Both the position numbers and the translations under genes were made by a program. DNA of 50,320 bases, taken from contig NZ_JAUOQH010000026.1 of the NCBI RefSeq assembly GCF_030547075.1, forward strand, positions 1 through 50,320. Direction: 5' to 3'. This document shows positions 21,588 to 31,008 of the stretch, piece by piece. A model generated the notes under the pieces. It saw only the letters and a list, made by a program, of their open reading frames with translations, was not told where the DNA came from and made no database searches. How positions within the stretch are numbered: the first letter of the stretch is position 1; each line of letters begins with the position of its first letter. The stretch is from Alteromonas sp. 1_MG-2023 (lineage in GTDB: Bacteria; Pseudomonadota; Gammaproteobacteria; Enterobacterales; Alteromonadaceae).

Positions 21588-22970
21588 TTACAACTTGCGT
21601 GCGCGAATACGCTTACCTTTGATTTTGCCTTCACGAAAGTGATTCATGGCGCGCTTTACGCTGCGTAATTTAACCGCAATAAAGCTCTGGCTATTTTGTA
21701 CTGCAATTTTTCCTACATCATCACCGGGTATGCCTGCATCTTTAGTAAGCGCACCCACTAAGTCGCCAGGACGAAGTTTTTGCTTTTTACCTGCACTTAG
21801 TGAAATACAGCTGAATTCAGGTTGGATAATACGGTTTTTATGAAAACGTAAGCCTTGCGCGCCTTTTAGTGGAATATCGGTACCTTGTAGTACTTCAATT
21901 TTACGCAGGAAGTGCTCTTCTTCGTCACTCACCAACGTTATTGCAGTGCCTTCGGCGCCCGCACGAGCTGTACGCCCAATACGGTGAATGTGAGTTTCTG
22001 GCTCTTCGCTCACGGTGTAGTTGATTACACAGGGAATATCATCGATATCAAGCCCACGCGCCGCCACGTCTGTAGCAACCAAAACTTGTAATGCATCACT
22101 GGCGAACTGGTTAAGTACCGCGGTACGCTCGTACTGCTCCATTTCACCTTGCAGACCTGCCGCGCTAAAACCATCTTCAAGTAACGATGCTACCACTTCA
22201 GTAACTTGGACTCGGCGGTTACAAAATACAATGGCAGTTTTCGGCTGTGAATCAGTAAGAATAGCTTTTAGCGTTTGTATTCTGGTATGCGGCAGAACAC
22301 TGTAGCCTAGTTGAGTAATGGACGGCTTACTCGACTCATCACTCTCAACCTTACAAATCACCGGTTCGGTTAGATACTGATCGGCAATACGCTCAATTTC
22401 TTCCGTGTAAGTGGCAGAGAAGAGTAACGTTTGCACACCCTTTTTCATTGGCGAAAAGATAACTCGTAACGCATCTTCAAAACCCATGTCTAGCATGCGG
22501 TCGGCTTCATCAAGCACGCGTAAACGTACATTTTTAAGCATCAGCCTGCGTTTCTCGACATGCTCCATCACGCGACCCGGCGTGCCTACAACTACATGAG
22601 CACCATGCTTAAGCGACTGTATTTGCGGGCCCATAGGCTGGCCGCCACAAATTGTCATCACTTTAATGTTACCTATTAGCTTGGCCGCATTTCGATACTG
22701 CACAGCTACTTGGTCGGCCAACTCTCGTGTTGGGCACAACACCAGTACTTGGGTTGCAAATAAGGTAGGATCTATCTTTTCTAGGGCAGGTATTACAAAG
22801 CACAGTGTTTTACCACTACCGGTTTGTGCCTGTCCTATTACGTCTTGCCCAGCTAAAGCATGGGGCAAAGACTGAGCTTGAATAGGTGACAAGGTAAAAA
22901 TACCCTGTGAATCTAACGCTTTCGTGATAGCTGGATTTATTTCAAGCTGCTTTATTGTTTCAATAGTCAT
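21588..22970 (-). CDS. dbpA: ATP-dependent RNA helicase DbpA
   Basis: DEAD-box helicase acting in 50S assembly through 23S rRNA hairpin 92. 460 residues from the ATG at 22970, which overlaps the preceding gene's stop as ATGA; an upstream in-frame TTG is not needed. Q motif SPIQAQSLPHALAG, Walker A AQTGSGKT (48-55), PTRELA, DEAD (154-157), SAT and HRIGRTARAG are intact. The C-terminal 75 residues form the DbpA RNA-binding domain (KLRPGDLVGALTKDAGI..DVGKIAV), which separates it from other DEAD-box proteins. It appears translationally coupled to an exported protein gene, an unusual partner. Confidence 0.95.
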   Translation of the reverse strand: MTIETIKQLEINPAITKALDSQGIFTLSPIQAQSLPHALAGQDVIGQAQTGSGKTLCFVIPALEKIDPTLFATQVLVLCPTRELADQVAVQYRNAAKLIGNIKVMTICGGQPMGPQIQSLKHGAHVVVGTPGRVMEHVEKRRLMLKNVRLRVLDEADRMLDMGFEDALRVIFSPMKKGVQTLLFSATYTEEIERIADQYLTEPVICKVESDESSKPSITQLGYSVLPHTRIQTLKAILTDSQPKTAIVFCNRRVQVTEVVASLLEDGFSAAGLQGEMEQYERTAVLNQFASDALQVLVATDVAARGLDIDDIPCVINYTVSEEPETHIHRIGRTARAGAEGTAITLVSDEEEHFLRKIEVLQGTDIPLKGAQGLRFHKNRIIQPEFSCISLSAGKKQKLRPGDLVGALTKDAGIPGDDVGKIAVQNSQSFIAVKLRSVKRAMNHFREGKIKGKRIRARKL

Positions 22971-24406
22971 TTCTGTTTTTTCCAAAGATGCACGACACCA
23001 TTTTCAATATGATGGGCAACATTGTGATTATTATGAACGGCTTCGCTCCACGCTTGGGAGGTTTGCTTAAATTTGTTACTTTTCTTAATTCTGGCTGATG
23101 CGAGTTTCAATTTTTCTACTAACACCAACGAAGTGTCTAATTTTGATAAGGCTAAATAGGTCGATGACACGTTATAGGGCGCCACTTGTTGTATATCACT
23201 ACATCGCGCATTCCCATTGCAACCAAAGTCGACTGCGCCTTGTGAACCGAATATGACATCCACTTCATTCTTTAATACCGCTTCAACCATTTCAGGCCAA
23301 CTGCCATACGCCTTAGCGTCAAACCCTCTAGAGGCTGCCACATCAAAGCGGTAATCGTTCTTTAATGTACCTACCCGAGTTTTCAGTGGAACGTCATCAA
23401 TTTTCTCGAACGTGCCTTGATTGATGCCAAAGAAACCATGCAAATTACGAGATATTGGCGTTATCCAATGAAATATAGGTTCTCGCTCAGCAGTTAATAC
23501 TATTGAGAACACTAATACATTGGACTTTGTGGTGGCTTCTTTAGCAATGCGATCCCAAGGAGCATAGAGAATAGGAGATGTGATCTCTGCGTCAATCAAT
23601 ACTTCTCTTACAAAATCTGCAGCCAAGCCTTCTAGTTCGTTACGTTCGCCTAACTGGCTAAACAGCGGCACCAAATCTGAAATGATCCACAAATTACTGG
23701 TATCAACGTGTAAGTTGCCTACAAAACTCAAAATACCAAAAGAAAACACACTTTGTGGTGAATCAAGTTTGGCCGATATCTCATTTTGTAACTCTTGGTA
23801 ACTGGCTGATGCTTTAAATTCGCTCGCGGTTAACGAAAGTGACTCTGCTAACTCTTTATTTTCAACAATATTGTACAGTGCTAGATAGCTTAAGCTAACG
23901 TCAGTATTCCCCTCGCCCATGTTATTACTGCATTCAATCGTATTGTTCGCACATGAGAATGCAGCGATGGGAGTTATCCAATAGTATTGATGTTCATTTT
24001 CTGGGGTTCTACGAACACCTGTATATAAACGTTTGGAATGCGCTTGGCGAAACTTAACATCGTTTGTACCTATTGTGCTTTCTATGCCTTTAGTGCTCTC
24101 CGTCCTCTCTGTATTCCCCACACTCTCTGTATTTCCCACATTTTCCGAGGTGAACAGCGTGCTTGCTAGGCTTAACGATGAGTCGAATTGTGCTTGGTAT
24201 CCGGCGACTTTTACAATCTCAGTCACCAAACTATGTTGATAAGCACTTAATACATCTGGGTGAATACCCCCTGTGCTCTCAACCGTAGAGACGGGCATAA
24301 CAGAACTTTTTGCCTGCACGACAGAATGCGCTACGGTATAAAACAATAGCGCGAGGCAAAGCGCTAAACGGGCTAGCGCGCTTGGAAAGTGTCTTGTAAT
24401 TTCCAT
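22967..24406 (-). CDS. Exported protein with two periplasmic binding protein-like halves
   Basis: 479 residues with a signal peptide (hydrophobic residues 11-30, cleavage near QAKSS). The C-terminal half (about 255-455) looks like a family 3 solute-binding domain of the type common in alteromonads, with [16 protein letters not shown] (312-321), [21 protein letters not shown] and [10 protein letters not shown] (413-422). The N-terminal half repeats the pattern with [10 protein letters not shown] (141-150) and [10 protein letters not shown] (170-179), but the roughly 70-residue segment between these motifs is missing. So this is a degenerate internal duplication. No transporter genes adjoin, so sensing or a structural role is possible. 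Start overlaps pyrC by 34 bp. Confidence 0.7.
   Translation of the reverse strand: MEITRHFPSALARLALCLALLFYTVAHSVVQAKSSVMPVSTVESTGGIHPDVLSAYQHSLVTEIVKVAGYQAQFDSSLSLASTLFTSENVGNTESVGNTERTESTKGIESTIGTNDVKFRQAHSKRLYTGVRRTPENEHQYYWITPIAAFSCANNTIECSNNMGEGNTDVSLSYLALYNIVENKELAESLSLTASEFKASASYQELQNEISAKLDSPQSVFSFGILSFVGNLHVDTSNLWIISDLVPLFSQLGERNELEGLAADFVREVLIDAEITSPILYAPWDRIAKEATTKSNVLVFSIVLTAEREPIFHWITPISRNLHGFFGINQGTFEKIDDVPLKTRVGTLKNDYRFDVAASRGFDAKAYGSWPEMVEAVLKNEVDVIFGSQGAVDFGCNGNARCSDIQQVAPYNVSSTYLALSKLDTSLVLVEKLKLASARIKKSNKFKQTSQAWSEAVHNNHNVAHHIENGVVHLWKKQK
24105..24140 (-). repeat. 18-bp tandem repeat inside the binding-protein-like gene
   Basis: Two adjacent 18-bp units (24105-24122 and 24123-24140) differ at one base and encode the repeated hexapeptide pattern S/N-V-G-N-T-E. 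Further degenerate copies follow in the protein as [13 protein letters not shown]. The period keeps the reading frame, so this is a length-variable linker in the N-terminal half. Confidence 0.85.
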
Positions 24407-25422
24407 TGAAGCGTCTGCCCTGCATAAAAAGGTACCATATCAGTACCGTCAGCTAACGTAACTTGCTCAGGCACTGTCCACGCTTCTTTTACTAATGTCA
24501 TTGTAGTGTTGTTTCTGGGTAAGCCGTAGAAATCAGCGCCATAGTTACTGGCAAACTCTTCTAGCTTATCTAATGCGCCCAACTGTTCGAACACTTCAGC
24601 ATAAAGCTCTATGGCTGACCAAGCGCTATAACAACCGGCACAGCCACATGCGTTCTCTTTTTTATGTTTTGCATGAGGGGCAGAGTCGGTACCCAAGAAA
24701 AACTTGTTGTTACCGGTGGCCACTACATCTTGCAACGCTTTTTGGTGGGTATTGCGTTTTAATACTGGTAAGCAGTAATTGTGAGGACGCACACCGCCGA
24801 CTAGCAAATCATTACGGTTTAACAATAAATGTTGCGGGGTGATAGTTGCACCTACATTGGCGCTAGCGTCTACCACAAAGGCCGCAGCATCTGCGGTAGT
24901 AATGTGTTCAAACACCACTTTCAAGTTCGGGAACGCCGCTACAATAGGTGACAAATGGGTATCAATGAACACTTTTTCACGGTCAAAAATATCAATATGC
25001 GCTTCAGTGACTTCACCATGAATAAGCAGCAATAATCCGTGCGCTTCCATCGCTTCAAATACAGGGTATAAAGCCTCAATGCCTTTCACTGCAGCATCTG
25101 AATTGGTCGTTGCGCCAGCGGGGTAAAGCTTACAAGCCGTTACGCCTGCGGCTTTTGCATCGGCAATATCTTGCACTGATGTAGTGTTAGTTAAGAAGAG
25201 GGTCATCAATGGTTCGAAGTTACTGCCGGTAGGGCGAGCCGCTTCAATACGCTGTTTATAAGCAACCGCCATACTTGCGTTCACCACGGGTGGAACCAAG
25301 TTAGGCATAACGATGGCACGCTGAAAACATCGGGCTGTCGCAGGTACAGTTTCTGCTAGCATTTCGTTATCACGAAAATGTAGGTGCCAATCATCGGGGG
25401 TTCTAATCGTTAGCGTTTGCAT
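24373..25422 (-). CDS. pyrC: Dihydroorotase
   Basis: Zinc enzyme of pyrimidine synthesis that closes carbamoyl aspartate to dihydroorotate; 349 residues, matching the E. coli-type (class II) enzyme. The metal motif DWHLHFRD is at residues 11-18, the carboxylated lysine lies in [16 protein letters not shown] (about residue 100), and the late Asp in GTDSAPH near residue 250 is present. Its 3' end overlaps the next gene by 34 bp, making it the head of a pyrC / binding-protein-like / dbpA run. Confidence 0.97.
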   Translation of the reverse strand: MQTLTIRTPDDWHLHFRDNEMLAETVPATARCFQRAIVMPNLVPPVVNASMAVAYKQRIEAARPTGSNFEPLMTLFLTNTTSVQDIADAKAAGVTACKLYPAGATTNSDAAVKGIEALYPVFEAMEAHGLLLLIHGEVTEAHIDIFDREKVFIDTHLSPIVAAFPNLKVVFEHITTADAAAFVVDASANVGATITPQHLLLNRNDLLVGGVRPHNYCLPVLKRNTHQKALQDVVATGNNKFFLGTDSAPHAKHKKENACGCAGCYSAWSAIELYAEVFEQLGALDKLEEFASNYGADFYGLPRNNTTMTLVKEAWTVPEQVTLADGTDMVPFYAGQTLQWKLQDTFQAR

Positions 25423-25450
25423 AACCGAAAGCTCTCTTCTTTAAGACAAA

Positions 25451-26008
25451 TTAAGATTTTTTAGTATAAGCCGCAATAATGACAATGCGGGTGCCGTTCA
25501 CTTTACCTTCAATATGCAAAGGATTGTCGCTTAGGCTAATGCCTCTTACCGGGGTGCCTCGCTTTGCCGTAAAGTTCGCCCCTTTGACAGTAAGATCTTT
25601 AACAAGATGTACGTTATCGCCAACTTGCAAAGCCGTACCGTTACAATCAAGCGTGGCTTCTTGCTCAATCAGTCCCGCCTCGGCCCACTGTTTGACATCG
25701 TCTTCTAAATAAGCCATATCTAACAAATCTTGTGCCCAGCTTTCGCCGCTTAATTTATTAAGCATACGGTAAGCGACCACTTGAACCGCCGGAGTGGGAG
25801 ACCACATGGCATCATTTAGGCAGCGCCAGTGATTAGTATCTATGTCGGCTTCGCCGGTAAGCTGTGTACGACAAGTTTGGCAGGTGAGTACCGCACATCC
25901 AGCCGTTTCATCTGGCGACTCTGGGACCATAAAAACATCTAAATTTTCGGTGTTTTTACATAACTCACAAGCGTTATCCGCTCGATTGAAAACAGCTTCT
26001 TGAAGCAC
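25451..26008 (-). CDS. PhnA domain-containing protein with N-terminal zinc ribbon
   Basis: About 186 residues. The N-terminal part has paired cysteines CELC and CQTC, a zinc ribbon; the C-terminal part has the PhnA domain CNGTALQVGDNVHLVKDLTVKG and FTAKRGTPVRGI. Despite the name, this family is not shown to cleave phosphonates. I favour the GTG at 26008 because AAGGA lies about 9 bases before it; a TTG at 26050 would add 14 residues. A TATACT -10-like sequence lies over that TTG, further arguing against it. Located 28 bp before pyrC on the same strand. Confidence 0.8.
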   Translation of the reverse strand: MLQEAVFNRADNACELCKNTENLDVFMVPESPDETAGCAVLTCQTCRTQLTGEADIDTNHWRCLNDAMWSPTPAVQVVAYRMLNKLSGESWAQDLLDMAYLEDDVKQWAEAGLIEQEATLDCNGTALQVGDNVHLVKDLTVKGANFTAKRGTPVRGISLSDNPLHIEGKVNGTRIVIIAAYTKKS

Positions 26009-26092
26009 AGCATATGTTCCTTGAATATTTTGCCGCAAAGTATACCACAAATCGGCAAAATATGGGTTGCCAAAAACGCCGTGCTGTAGCCA

Positions 26093-26671
26093 TTAAGGTG
26101 CTTCTTGAGATACCCAAATAAGCTTGTCAGTATCGTAGCCTTTTTGCGTTGCCTGAGCTAAAAGCCTATTAATTGTGTCTTGAGGTAAGGTTTTCTCTCT
26201 GGCTAAAATCCACAGATACTCTCTATCAGGTCCAGTCACCATGGCATATTCGTACCCTTCCTTGTCTAATGCCATCACAACATAACTAGCATAGAAGGGG
26301 CCGAAGAACGATACTTTTAAGTGAGCCGTGTTTGGGGACGATACAAAATAGGCTCTACCTTCAGCTTCATCCCACTTACCTTCTTCTTCAGAGTAACCCC
26401 GATTGATAACCTTCACCCCACCATCTTCGCGCATTGAATAGGTAGCGGTGACGTTTGATAAGCCCTCTTCGAAGCTATGGTTGAAGCGAGCAACTTCGTA
26501 CCACTGGCCTAAATATCGGTCTAGTTCAAATTCGTCTACTGGCGTTACACCATCAGGGACCGACGTACATCCAAACAAAGAAAATAGTAAGGTTACCGCA
26601 ACCCACTTTTTAATTTGTTTACTAAATAAACGGCGAAAAATACCTTCATACGTATTCAATGTGTTAAACAT
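26093..26671 (-). CDS. blc: Outer-membrane lipocalin (Blc type)
   Basis: Bacterial lipocalin of 192 residues. A signal peptide with lipobox LFGC (Cys near residue 35) precedes the barrel. The lipocalin signature YLGQWYEVARFNHSFE (about 54-69) and the late motif REYLWILAREKTLP are clear. E. coli Blc binds lysophospholipids and fatty acids and is anchored in the outer membrane. The N-terminus before the hydrophobic stretch is long; starting at a later codon would give a more usual signal peptide. Divergent from the aldo/keto reductase. Confidence 0.9.
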   Translation of the reverse strand: MFNTLNTYEGIFRRLFSKQIKKWVAVTLLFSLFGCTSVPDGVTPVDEFELDRYLGQWYEVARFNHSFEEGLSNVTATYSMREDGGVKVINRGYSEEEGKWDEAEGRAYFVSSPNTAHLKVSFFGPFYASYVVMALDKEGYEYAMVTGPDREYLWILAREKTLPQDTINRLLAQATQKGYDTDKLIWVSQEAP

Positions 26672-26769
26672 CGACTAATCCCCTAGCTTCATCTATATAT
26701 GGCTTACTTTAGTAAAATAGCACGTTAGTGTAACTGCCAATGTAGTTGCACATTCATTTGGAGTACAAG

Positions 26770-27720
26770 ATGCAGAACTATTTCCCAGAAGCAAGCAGAC
26801 TCGTTTATGGCTGCATGGGCCTTGGTGGTGGCTGGAACAATGAGTCACCCACACCAGAACACGTGAAGCAAGCACACCAGGTAATAGAACAAGCATTGGC
26901 TCTTGATATTAATGTATTCGATCATGCAGACATTTATACCTTTGGAAAAGCTGAAACCGTGTTTGGTCAGGTTTTGAAGGAAAACCCTTCGCTTAAAGAA
27001 AAAATGATTCTGCAGTCTAAATGTGCGATACGTTTTGAAGACGATTTAGGACCAAAGCGCTACGACTTCTCGGCACAGTGGATTGAATCTTCGGTAGAAG
27101 GTATTTTACAGCGTTTGAACATTGAGCAGCTTGACATTTTGTTACTTCACCGCCCCGATCCACTCATGGAATTAGACGAGGTCGCCACCACCCTTTCTTC
27201 ATTGCAACAGCAAGGTAAGATAAAGCATGTAGGCGTATCGAACATGCATGGCCATCAAATGGCGTACCTACAATCGGCGCTTTCAAGCCCAATTGTGGCA
27301 AATCAGTTGGAGATGAGCTTAGCGTTTCGCGACTGGCTAGAAGACGGTGTTACCACCAATAGCCCAGCAAACCGTAATTCAGGTTATGCACCAGGTACCC
27401 TTGAGTACTGCATGATGAACAAGGTTCAGCTTCAGGCATGGGGTAGCTTAGCTCAAGGTAAATATACCGGCGCAAGAACGCAAAATGAAGCGGATGCTGC
27501 CACTGCTGCGCTAGTTAATTCGTTGGCCGCTGAATATGCTACTAGCCCAGAAGCCATCGTATTAGCTTGGTTAATGCGCCATCCTGCCAACATTCAGCCG
27601 GTACTTGGTACTACCAATATCGAGCGAATAAAAGCCTGTCATAAAGCGATGGATGTGCAACTTACTCGTGAGCATTGGTATTTGTTACTTGAGACCGCTC
27701 GCGGTCAAGAAATGCCATAG
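26770..27720 (+). CDS. Aldo/keto reductase (YdhF-like)
   Basis: NADPH-dependent oxidoreductase, 316 residues from the ATG at 26770, which has GGAG six bases upstream; an in-frame TTG 24 bp earlier is unsupported. The catalytic tetrad is present: Asp51 and Tyr56 in FDHADIY, Lys84 in LQSKCAI, His127 in LLLHRPDPL. The C-terminal cofactor region shows GTTNIERI. Sequence features resemble E. coli YdhF. The physiological substrate is unknown. Confidence 0.92.
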   Translation: MQNYFPEASRLVYGCMGLGGGWNNESPTPEHVKQAHQVIEQALALDINVFDHADIYTFGKAETVFGQVLKENPSLKEKMILQSKCAIRFEDDLGPKRYDFSAQWIESSVEGILQRLNIEQLDILLLHRPDPLMELDEVATTLSSLQQQGKIKHVGVSNMHGHQMAYLQSALSSPIVANQLEMSLAFRDWLEDGVTTNSPANRNSGYAPGTLEYCMMNKVQLQAWGSLAQGKYTGARTQNEADAATAALVNSLAAEYATSPEAIVLAWLMRHPANIQPVLGTTNIERIKACHKAMDVQLTREHWYLLLETARGQEMP

Positions 27721-27791
27721 TAGGCTTGCTATGTATGCGCCGGTAACAAGGCGCATAGCCCCCTCAGTTGATGCCTTAACGGAGCTTATTT

Positions 27792-28175
27792 ATGTTAAAA
27801 GGAATTCACCACGTCGCGTTGATTTGTAGCGATTACCCTGTATCTAAACACTTTTATACAGACATTCTTGGTCTTAGTGTTATTGCGGAAAATTATCGCG
27901 AAGCAAGAAAGTCGTATAAATGTGACCTGGCGTTACCAGATGGTGGGCAATTGGAGTTATTTTCTTTTCCAGGAGCACCAGCTAGACCCTCTAGGCCAGA
28001 AGCGCAAGGGTTACGTCACTTGGCATTTAGGGTAGATGATATTGATGACGTCATCGCCCATTTAACCTCTAAAAAAGTGGAATGCGAACCTATTCGCGTT
28101 GATGAGTACACTGGTAAGCGTTTTACGTTTTTCGCCGATCCTGACGGGTTACCGCTAGAACTTTATGAACTGTAA
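27792..28175 (+). CDS. VOC/glyoxalase-fold protein (YaeR / GloA2 type)
   Basis: 127 residues, a single vicinal-oxygen-chelate domain. It begins KGIHHVALICSDYPVSKHFY and ends RFTFFADPDGLPLELYEL, matching E. coli YaeR motif for motif, including RPSRPEAQGLRHLAF. The metal ligands are likely the early His, a central His and the final Glu. YaeR is a putative metal-dependent hydrolase or lyase without a settled reaction. It is 71 bp after the aldo/keto reductase and could be cotranscribed; an imperfect hairpin at 27734-27757 lies between. Confidence 0.9.
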   Translation: MLKGIHHVALICSDYPVSKHFYTDILGLSVIAENYREARKSYKCDLALPDGGQLELFSFPGAPARPSRPEAQGLRHLAFRVDDIDDVIAHLTSKKVECEPIRVDEYTGKRFTFFADPDGLPLELYEL

Positions 28176-28690
28176 AAAGAAAAACTTATTGTAAAAAATT
28201 TAGGGACACCCACCTTTTTAATATCTCAAGCATCTGAAATATTTTACAAAGATTTGGACACCCATAGTTCGATAGCCAATAAAAAGTTCGGGGCACTCAC
28301 AAAATATCCAACAAAATAGCGCTGTTTTCTGTGCTCATTTTAAAAAAGCGCCTGTTTCCTATCTTATGCTACTCGTCCTAGCTGAATCCATATCCCCAGT
28401 AGCCCTCGGCTTACTTAAGCATACTAGTACTAATCAATAATCTGAGTTGAGTTCTCGTTTGAGCTCTGGTCAAGGTAACCGATTAACTTATTTTTTGTTG
28501 TAGTACCTAAACTTAGAAAAAATTAGCGTATTCACCGGGCAACATATTAATTTGCGACTATACTTTTTTAGATTAATCGATTTGGTTTTACCACACGTAT
28601 TAATTCTTAGTCAGACACTGCCGTTCAACACTCAAGCTTTAATATATAAAGTCACCATATGGATATGGGTGAAGCTTAAAAGGACAAAAT
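28176..28690 (+). other. 515-bp intergenic region with two GGACACCCA-type motifs
   Basis: AT-rich, with no coding potential on either strand that I can support. It holds GGACACCCAC (28204-28213) and GGACACCCAT (28256-28265) in the same orientation 52 bp apart, close after the YaeR stop. These belong to a dispersed motif set (see 33033-33284). No clear terminator or consensus promoter is visible; the start of the next gene has AAAGGA. Confidence 0.6.
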
Positions 28691-28900
28691 ATGAAGACCG
28701 TAACCACGTTAGAATATATGTGCCCATATTGTGGTGCAATTAACGAATTTGCTGAAACGACCATTCGAGATATGTATCAAGAGCAGGTTGAAACCTGTGG
28801 ATGTTGTAAGAAGGATTTAAGCCTGATCGCAGCAAATGGCGTACAAGGTCGAATCAACCTTGTCATAAGTGAATTAGAAACAGAATTTCATTCGAAATAA
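28691..28900 (+). CDS. Small CPxCG cysteine-rich protein
   Basis: 69 residues with CPYCG near residue 11 and CGCC near residue 36, a single zinc-ribbon-like unit of the type annotated as CPxCG-related small proteins. The start ATG has AAAGGA six bases upstream and a terminator follows directly, so it is a real single-gene unit. Function is unknown. Confidence 0.8.
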   Translation: MKTVTTLEYMCPYCGAINEFAETTIRDMYQEQVETCGCCKKDLSLIAANGVQGRINLVISELETEFHSK

Positions 28901-28922
28901 AGCCGCTAGAAGAGCGGCTTTT
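28900..28922 (+). terminator. Intrinsic terminator after the CPxCG gene
   Basis: An 8-bp stem AAGCCGCT/AGCGGCTT with a 5-base loop ends in TTTT. It overlaps the last base of the stop codon and serves the small gene; folE converges from the other side. Confidence 0.85.
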
Positions 28923-28955
28923 AGTCTTGTAGCAGCTTTTAAAATCACGCAACTA

Positions 28956-29639
28956 CTAACTAAAAAATGCTCTTCGTAACTCTACATCAGACAAGAACTT
29001 GCCCCCTAATGCAGACGTTTTCGTATAAGAATTAGTATCCCGTATCCCTCTAGCTTTAACACAATAATGCGTTGCGTTAATGCTTACCGCGACGTCGTCA
29101 GTTGCTGCTAGGGTTTGAATAGCCACAAGCACTTGCTGTGTTAATCGCTCTTGCACCTGAGGGCGCTGTGCGAAAAAGCTTACTAAGCGGTTTAGTTTAG
29201 ATAAACCAATAATGGTATCTTTAGGGATATAAGAAACGCTTGCTAGCCCATCAATGGTCACAAAGTGATGTTCACATGTGCTGGTTAGGCTGATATCAGA
29301 TACCTGCACAGGCTGATCTAAGCGCATCTTATTTTCAATTTGAGTTATTTTGGGGAAGTTGCGGTAATCTAGGCCACCAAAAACTTCATTCACGTACATC
29401 TTTGCAATACGGGTTGGCGTGTCGTGCAAGCTATCGTCGGTAAGATCGAGCCCAAGCGTATTCATAACGTCACGCATGGCAATTTCGATTTTCTGACGTT
29501 TCTGCTCATCAGATAAACCGTTGGGCACCATAGGTGTTTCCAGCCCTTTATTTTCAAGCGCTGCTCTAACACGTTGTGCCGATTCAGAAATAGATGGCTC
29601 TAGTGCATCACGCACAATGACCGCTTCTTTTGCTAACAT
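28956..29639 (-). CDS. folE: GTP cyclohydrolase I
   Basis: First enzyme of tetrahydrofolate synthesis, converting GTP to dihydroneopterin triphosphate. 227 residues, near the E. coli length. The zinc ligands are seen as Cys122 and His125 in [14 protein letters not shown] and Cys193 in [11 protein letters not shown]; the substrate motif [11 protein letters not shown] is at about 143-153. The start ATG has AGGG five bases upstream. Single gene, convergent with the CPxCG gene and divergent from merR across a 399-bp spacer. Confidence 0.96.
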   Translation of the reverse strand: MLAKEAVIVRDALEPSISESAQRVRAALENKGLETPMVPNGLSDEQKRQKIEIAMRDVMNTLGLDLTDDSLHDTPTRIAKMYVNEVFGGLDYRNFPKITQIENKMRLDQPVQVSDISLTSTCEHHFVTIDGLASVSYIPKDTIIGLSKLNRLVSFFAQRPQVQERLTQQVLVAIQTLAATDDVAVSINATHYCVKARGIRDTNSYTKTSALGGKFLSDVELRRAFFS

Positions 29640-30038
29640 TAACCCTATCCGTAAATACTTCTTTACCCTTAAACGAAACCAGTACGATTAAGGCTAACTT
29701 GATACCAAGATGCAAATGACAATACCGCCTGAAAGCCAACGCAAGGCTACTGAGTAGCTTCATTACGACCTAAGTGATTTCGCTTAGGCAAAAAAGGATT
29801 GGCGACTTCTAACGCACATATTTTAGCATTCTAGCGACTATTGATCGAGCAAATGCTTAGATTAGCCTAATCACTAAAAGCTATTACTCATAGCATGTTA
29901 AGCACATATGTAAATTTAACTATCCGGTATTGCCCCACCAGTAACCTAAGTTTCACGTGACTTTTGTAGCCCCAACACATTTTTTCAATATGCTAATCTA
30001 GCTAGCAAACTGCTTTCTCAATTTAATTGGTGTGCATT
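29640..30038. promoter_or_regulatory. 399-bp divergent spacer between folE and the MerR gene
   Basis: No gene seen. It contains a perfect 13-base palindrome GATTAGCCTAATC (29860-29872) flanked by TTA and ACTAA, a possible operator. Close to the merR start lies TTTTTTCAATATGCTAATCT. I see no consensus -35/-10 pair of high quality for either direction. Confidence 0.45.
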
Positions 30039-30410
30039 ATGAATGTATCTGAATTCTCAAAACAGGTTGGAATTACTCCCCACACTACCAGGTATTACGA
30101 CAAGATTGGGTTAATTGGCAATGTACGTCGAATGCCCAATGGCCATAGGGTGTTTTCACAAAAAGATATCCAGTGGATTGAGTTCGTTCAACGATTGAAA
30201 GAAACCGATATGCCACTTAAAAGCATACTAGCCTACGCAAAGTTGCGGGAAAAAGGCGCCTGCACACTTGAAGCTCGTAAAGCTATGCTTGTAAATCATG
30301 CGCGCATGTTGTCTGACATAATAAACAAGCAACAAGGCCATCTAGAGGCGCTGAGTAACAAGATTGGCCTGTACGATGAAATGTTAACTAGTCATTCCCC
30401 GCTTGACTGA
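30039..30410 (+). CDS. MerR-family transcriptional regulator
   Basis: 123 residues from the ATG at 30039; a TTG 12 bp upstream is in frame but unlikely. The winged-helix domain is MNVSEFSKQVGITPHTTRYYDKIGLI followed by NGHRVFSQKDIQWIEFVQRLKETDMPL, and a coiled-coil dimerisation helix spans about residues 80-115. It has no C-terminal cysteine cluster, so metal sensing is not indicated; the signal is unknown. It is 66 bp before a carboxymuconolactone-decarboxylase-like gene, its probable target. Confidence 0.92.
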   Translation: MNVSEFSKQVGITPHTTRYYDKIGLIGNVRRMPNGHRVFSQKDIQWIEFVQRLKETDMPLKSILAYAKLREKGACTLEARKAMLVNHARMLSDIINKQQGHLEALSNKIGLYDEMLTSHSPLD

Positions 30411-30476
30411 GAGTTAACTCTAAGGTTTAGCCTAAGTAGGTCTTGATTTGAGGCATTACAAACCGGAGAAGAGTAA

Positions 30477-30866
30477 ATGAACAGTGAAGAACGCTACAAT
30501 CGCGGCTGGAAAAAATTAAAAGAAATAGATGGCTACGCAGGCGAAAAGGTTATTGAATCCTTAAAACATATCGCCCCTGATTTAGGCCGATATACCATTG
30601 AATACCCATTCGGTGATGTATATTGTCGTGAAGGGCTAGATATTAAGTATCGTGAAATAGCGACTATCGCTGCGTTAACCGCTTTGGGAAATGCCCAGCC
30701 ACAACTGAAAGTACATATTCATGCAGCGTTAAATGTGGGTTGTTCACCAAAAGAGATAATAGAAGTGATAATTCAGATGTCGGTTTATGCGGGGTTTCCG
30801 GCGGCGCTAAATGGCGCGAGCGCCGCAAAAGCGGTATTTGATGAGCGCGGAATACTTAATAGTTAG
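30477..30866 (+). CDS. Carboxymuconolactone decarboxylase-family protein
   Basis: 129 residues, all-alpha CMD fold with REIATIAALTALGNAQPQLK and HIHAALNVGCSPKEIIEVI. The CxxC of AhpD-type peroxidases is absent; a single Cys at GCSP remains. So a thiol peroxidase role is not supported, while decarboxylase-like or quinone-related roles are open. Same strand and 66 bp after the MerR gene, a frequent pairing in which MerR controls the CMD gene. Confidence 0.88.
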   Translation: MNSEERYNRGWKKLKEIDGYAGEKVIESLKHIAPDLGRYTIEYPFGDVYCREGLDIKYREIATIAALTALGNAQPQLKVHIHAALNVGCSPKEIIEVIIQMSVYAGFPAALNGASAAKAVFDERGILNS

Positions 30867-31008
30867 TGGCTATTAACAAGAATAGTTACGACGAGGACAA
30901 GTCGAGCTATGAATCGTGACAGCCACAGAATTTCATCAAGTTTGCTATTGGTTGCCGTGGATAGGATAGTTATAATCGCGGCTTTATTTATTTCTATCGA
31001 GAATAGAC

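Noticed and set aside
27734..27757. Hairpin TATGCGCC/GGCGCATA as terminator of the aldo/keto reductase gene
   Set aside because: No T run follows, and the next gene is close and on the same strand.
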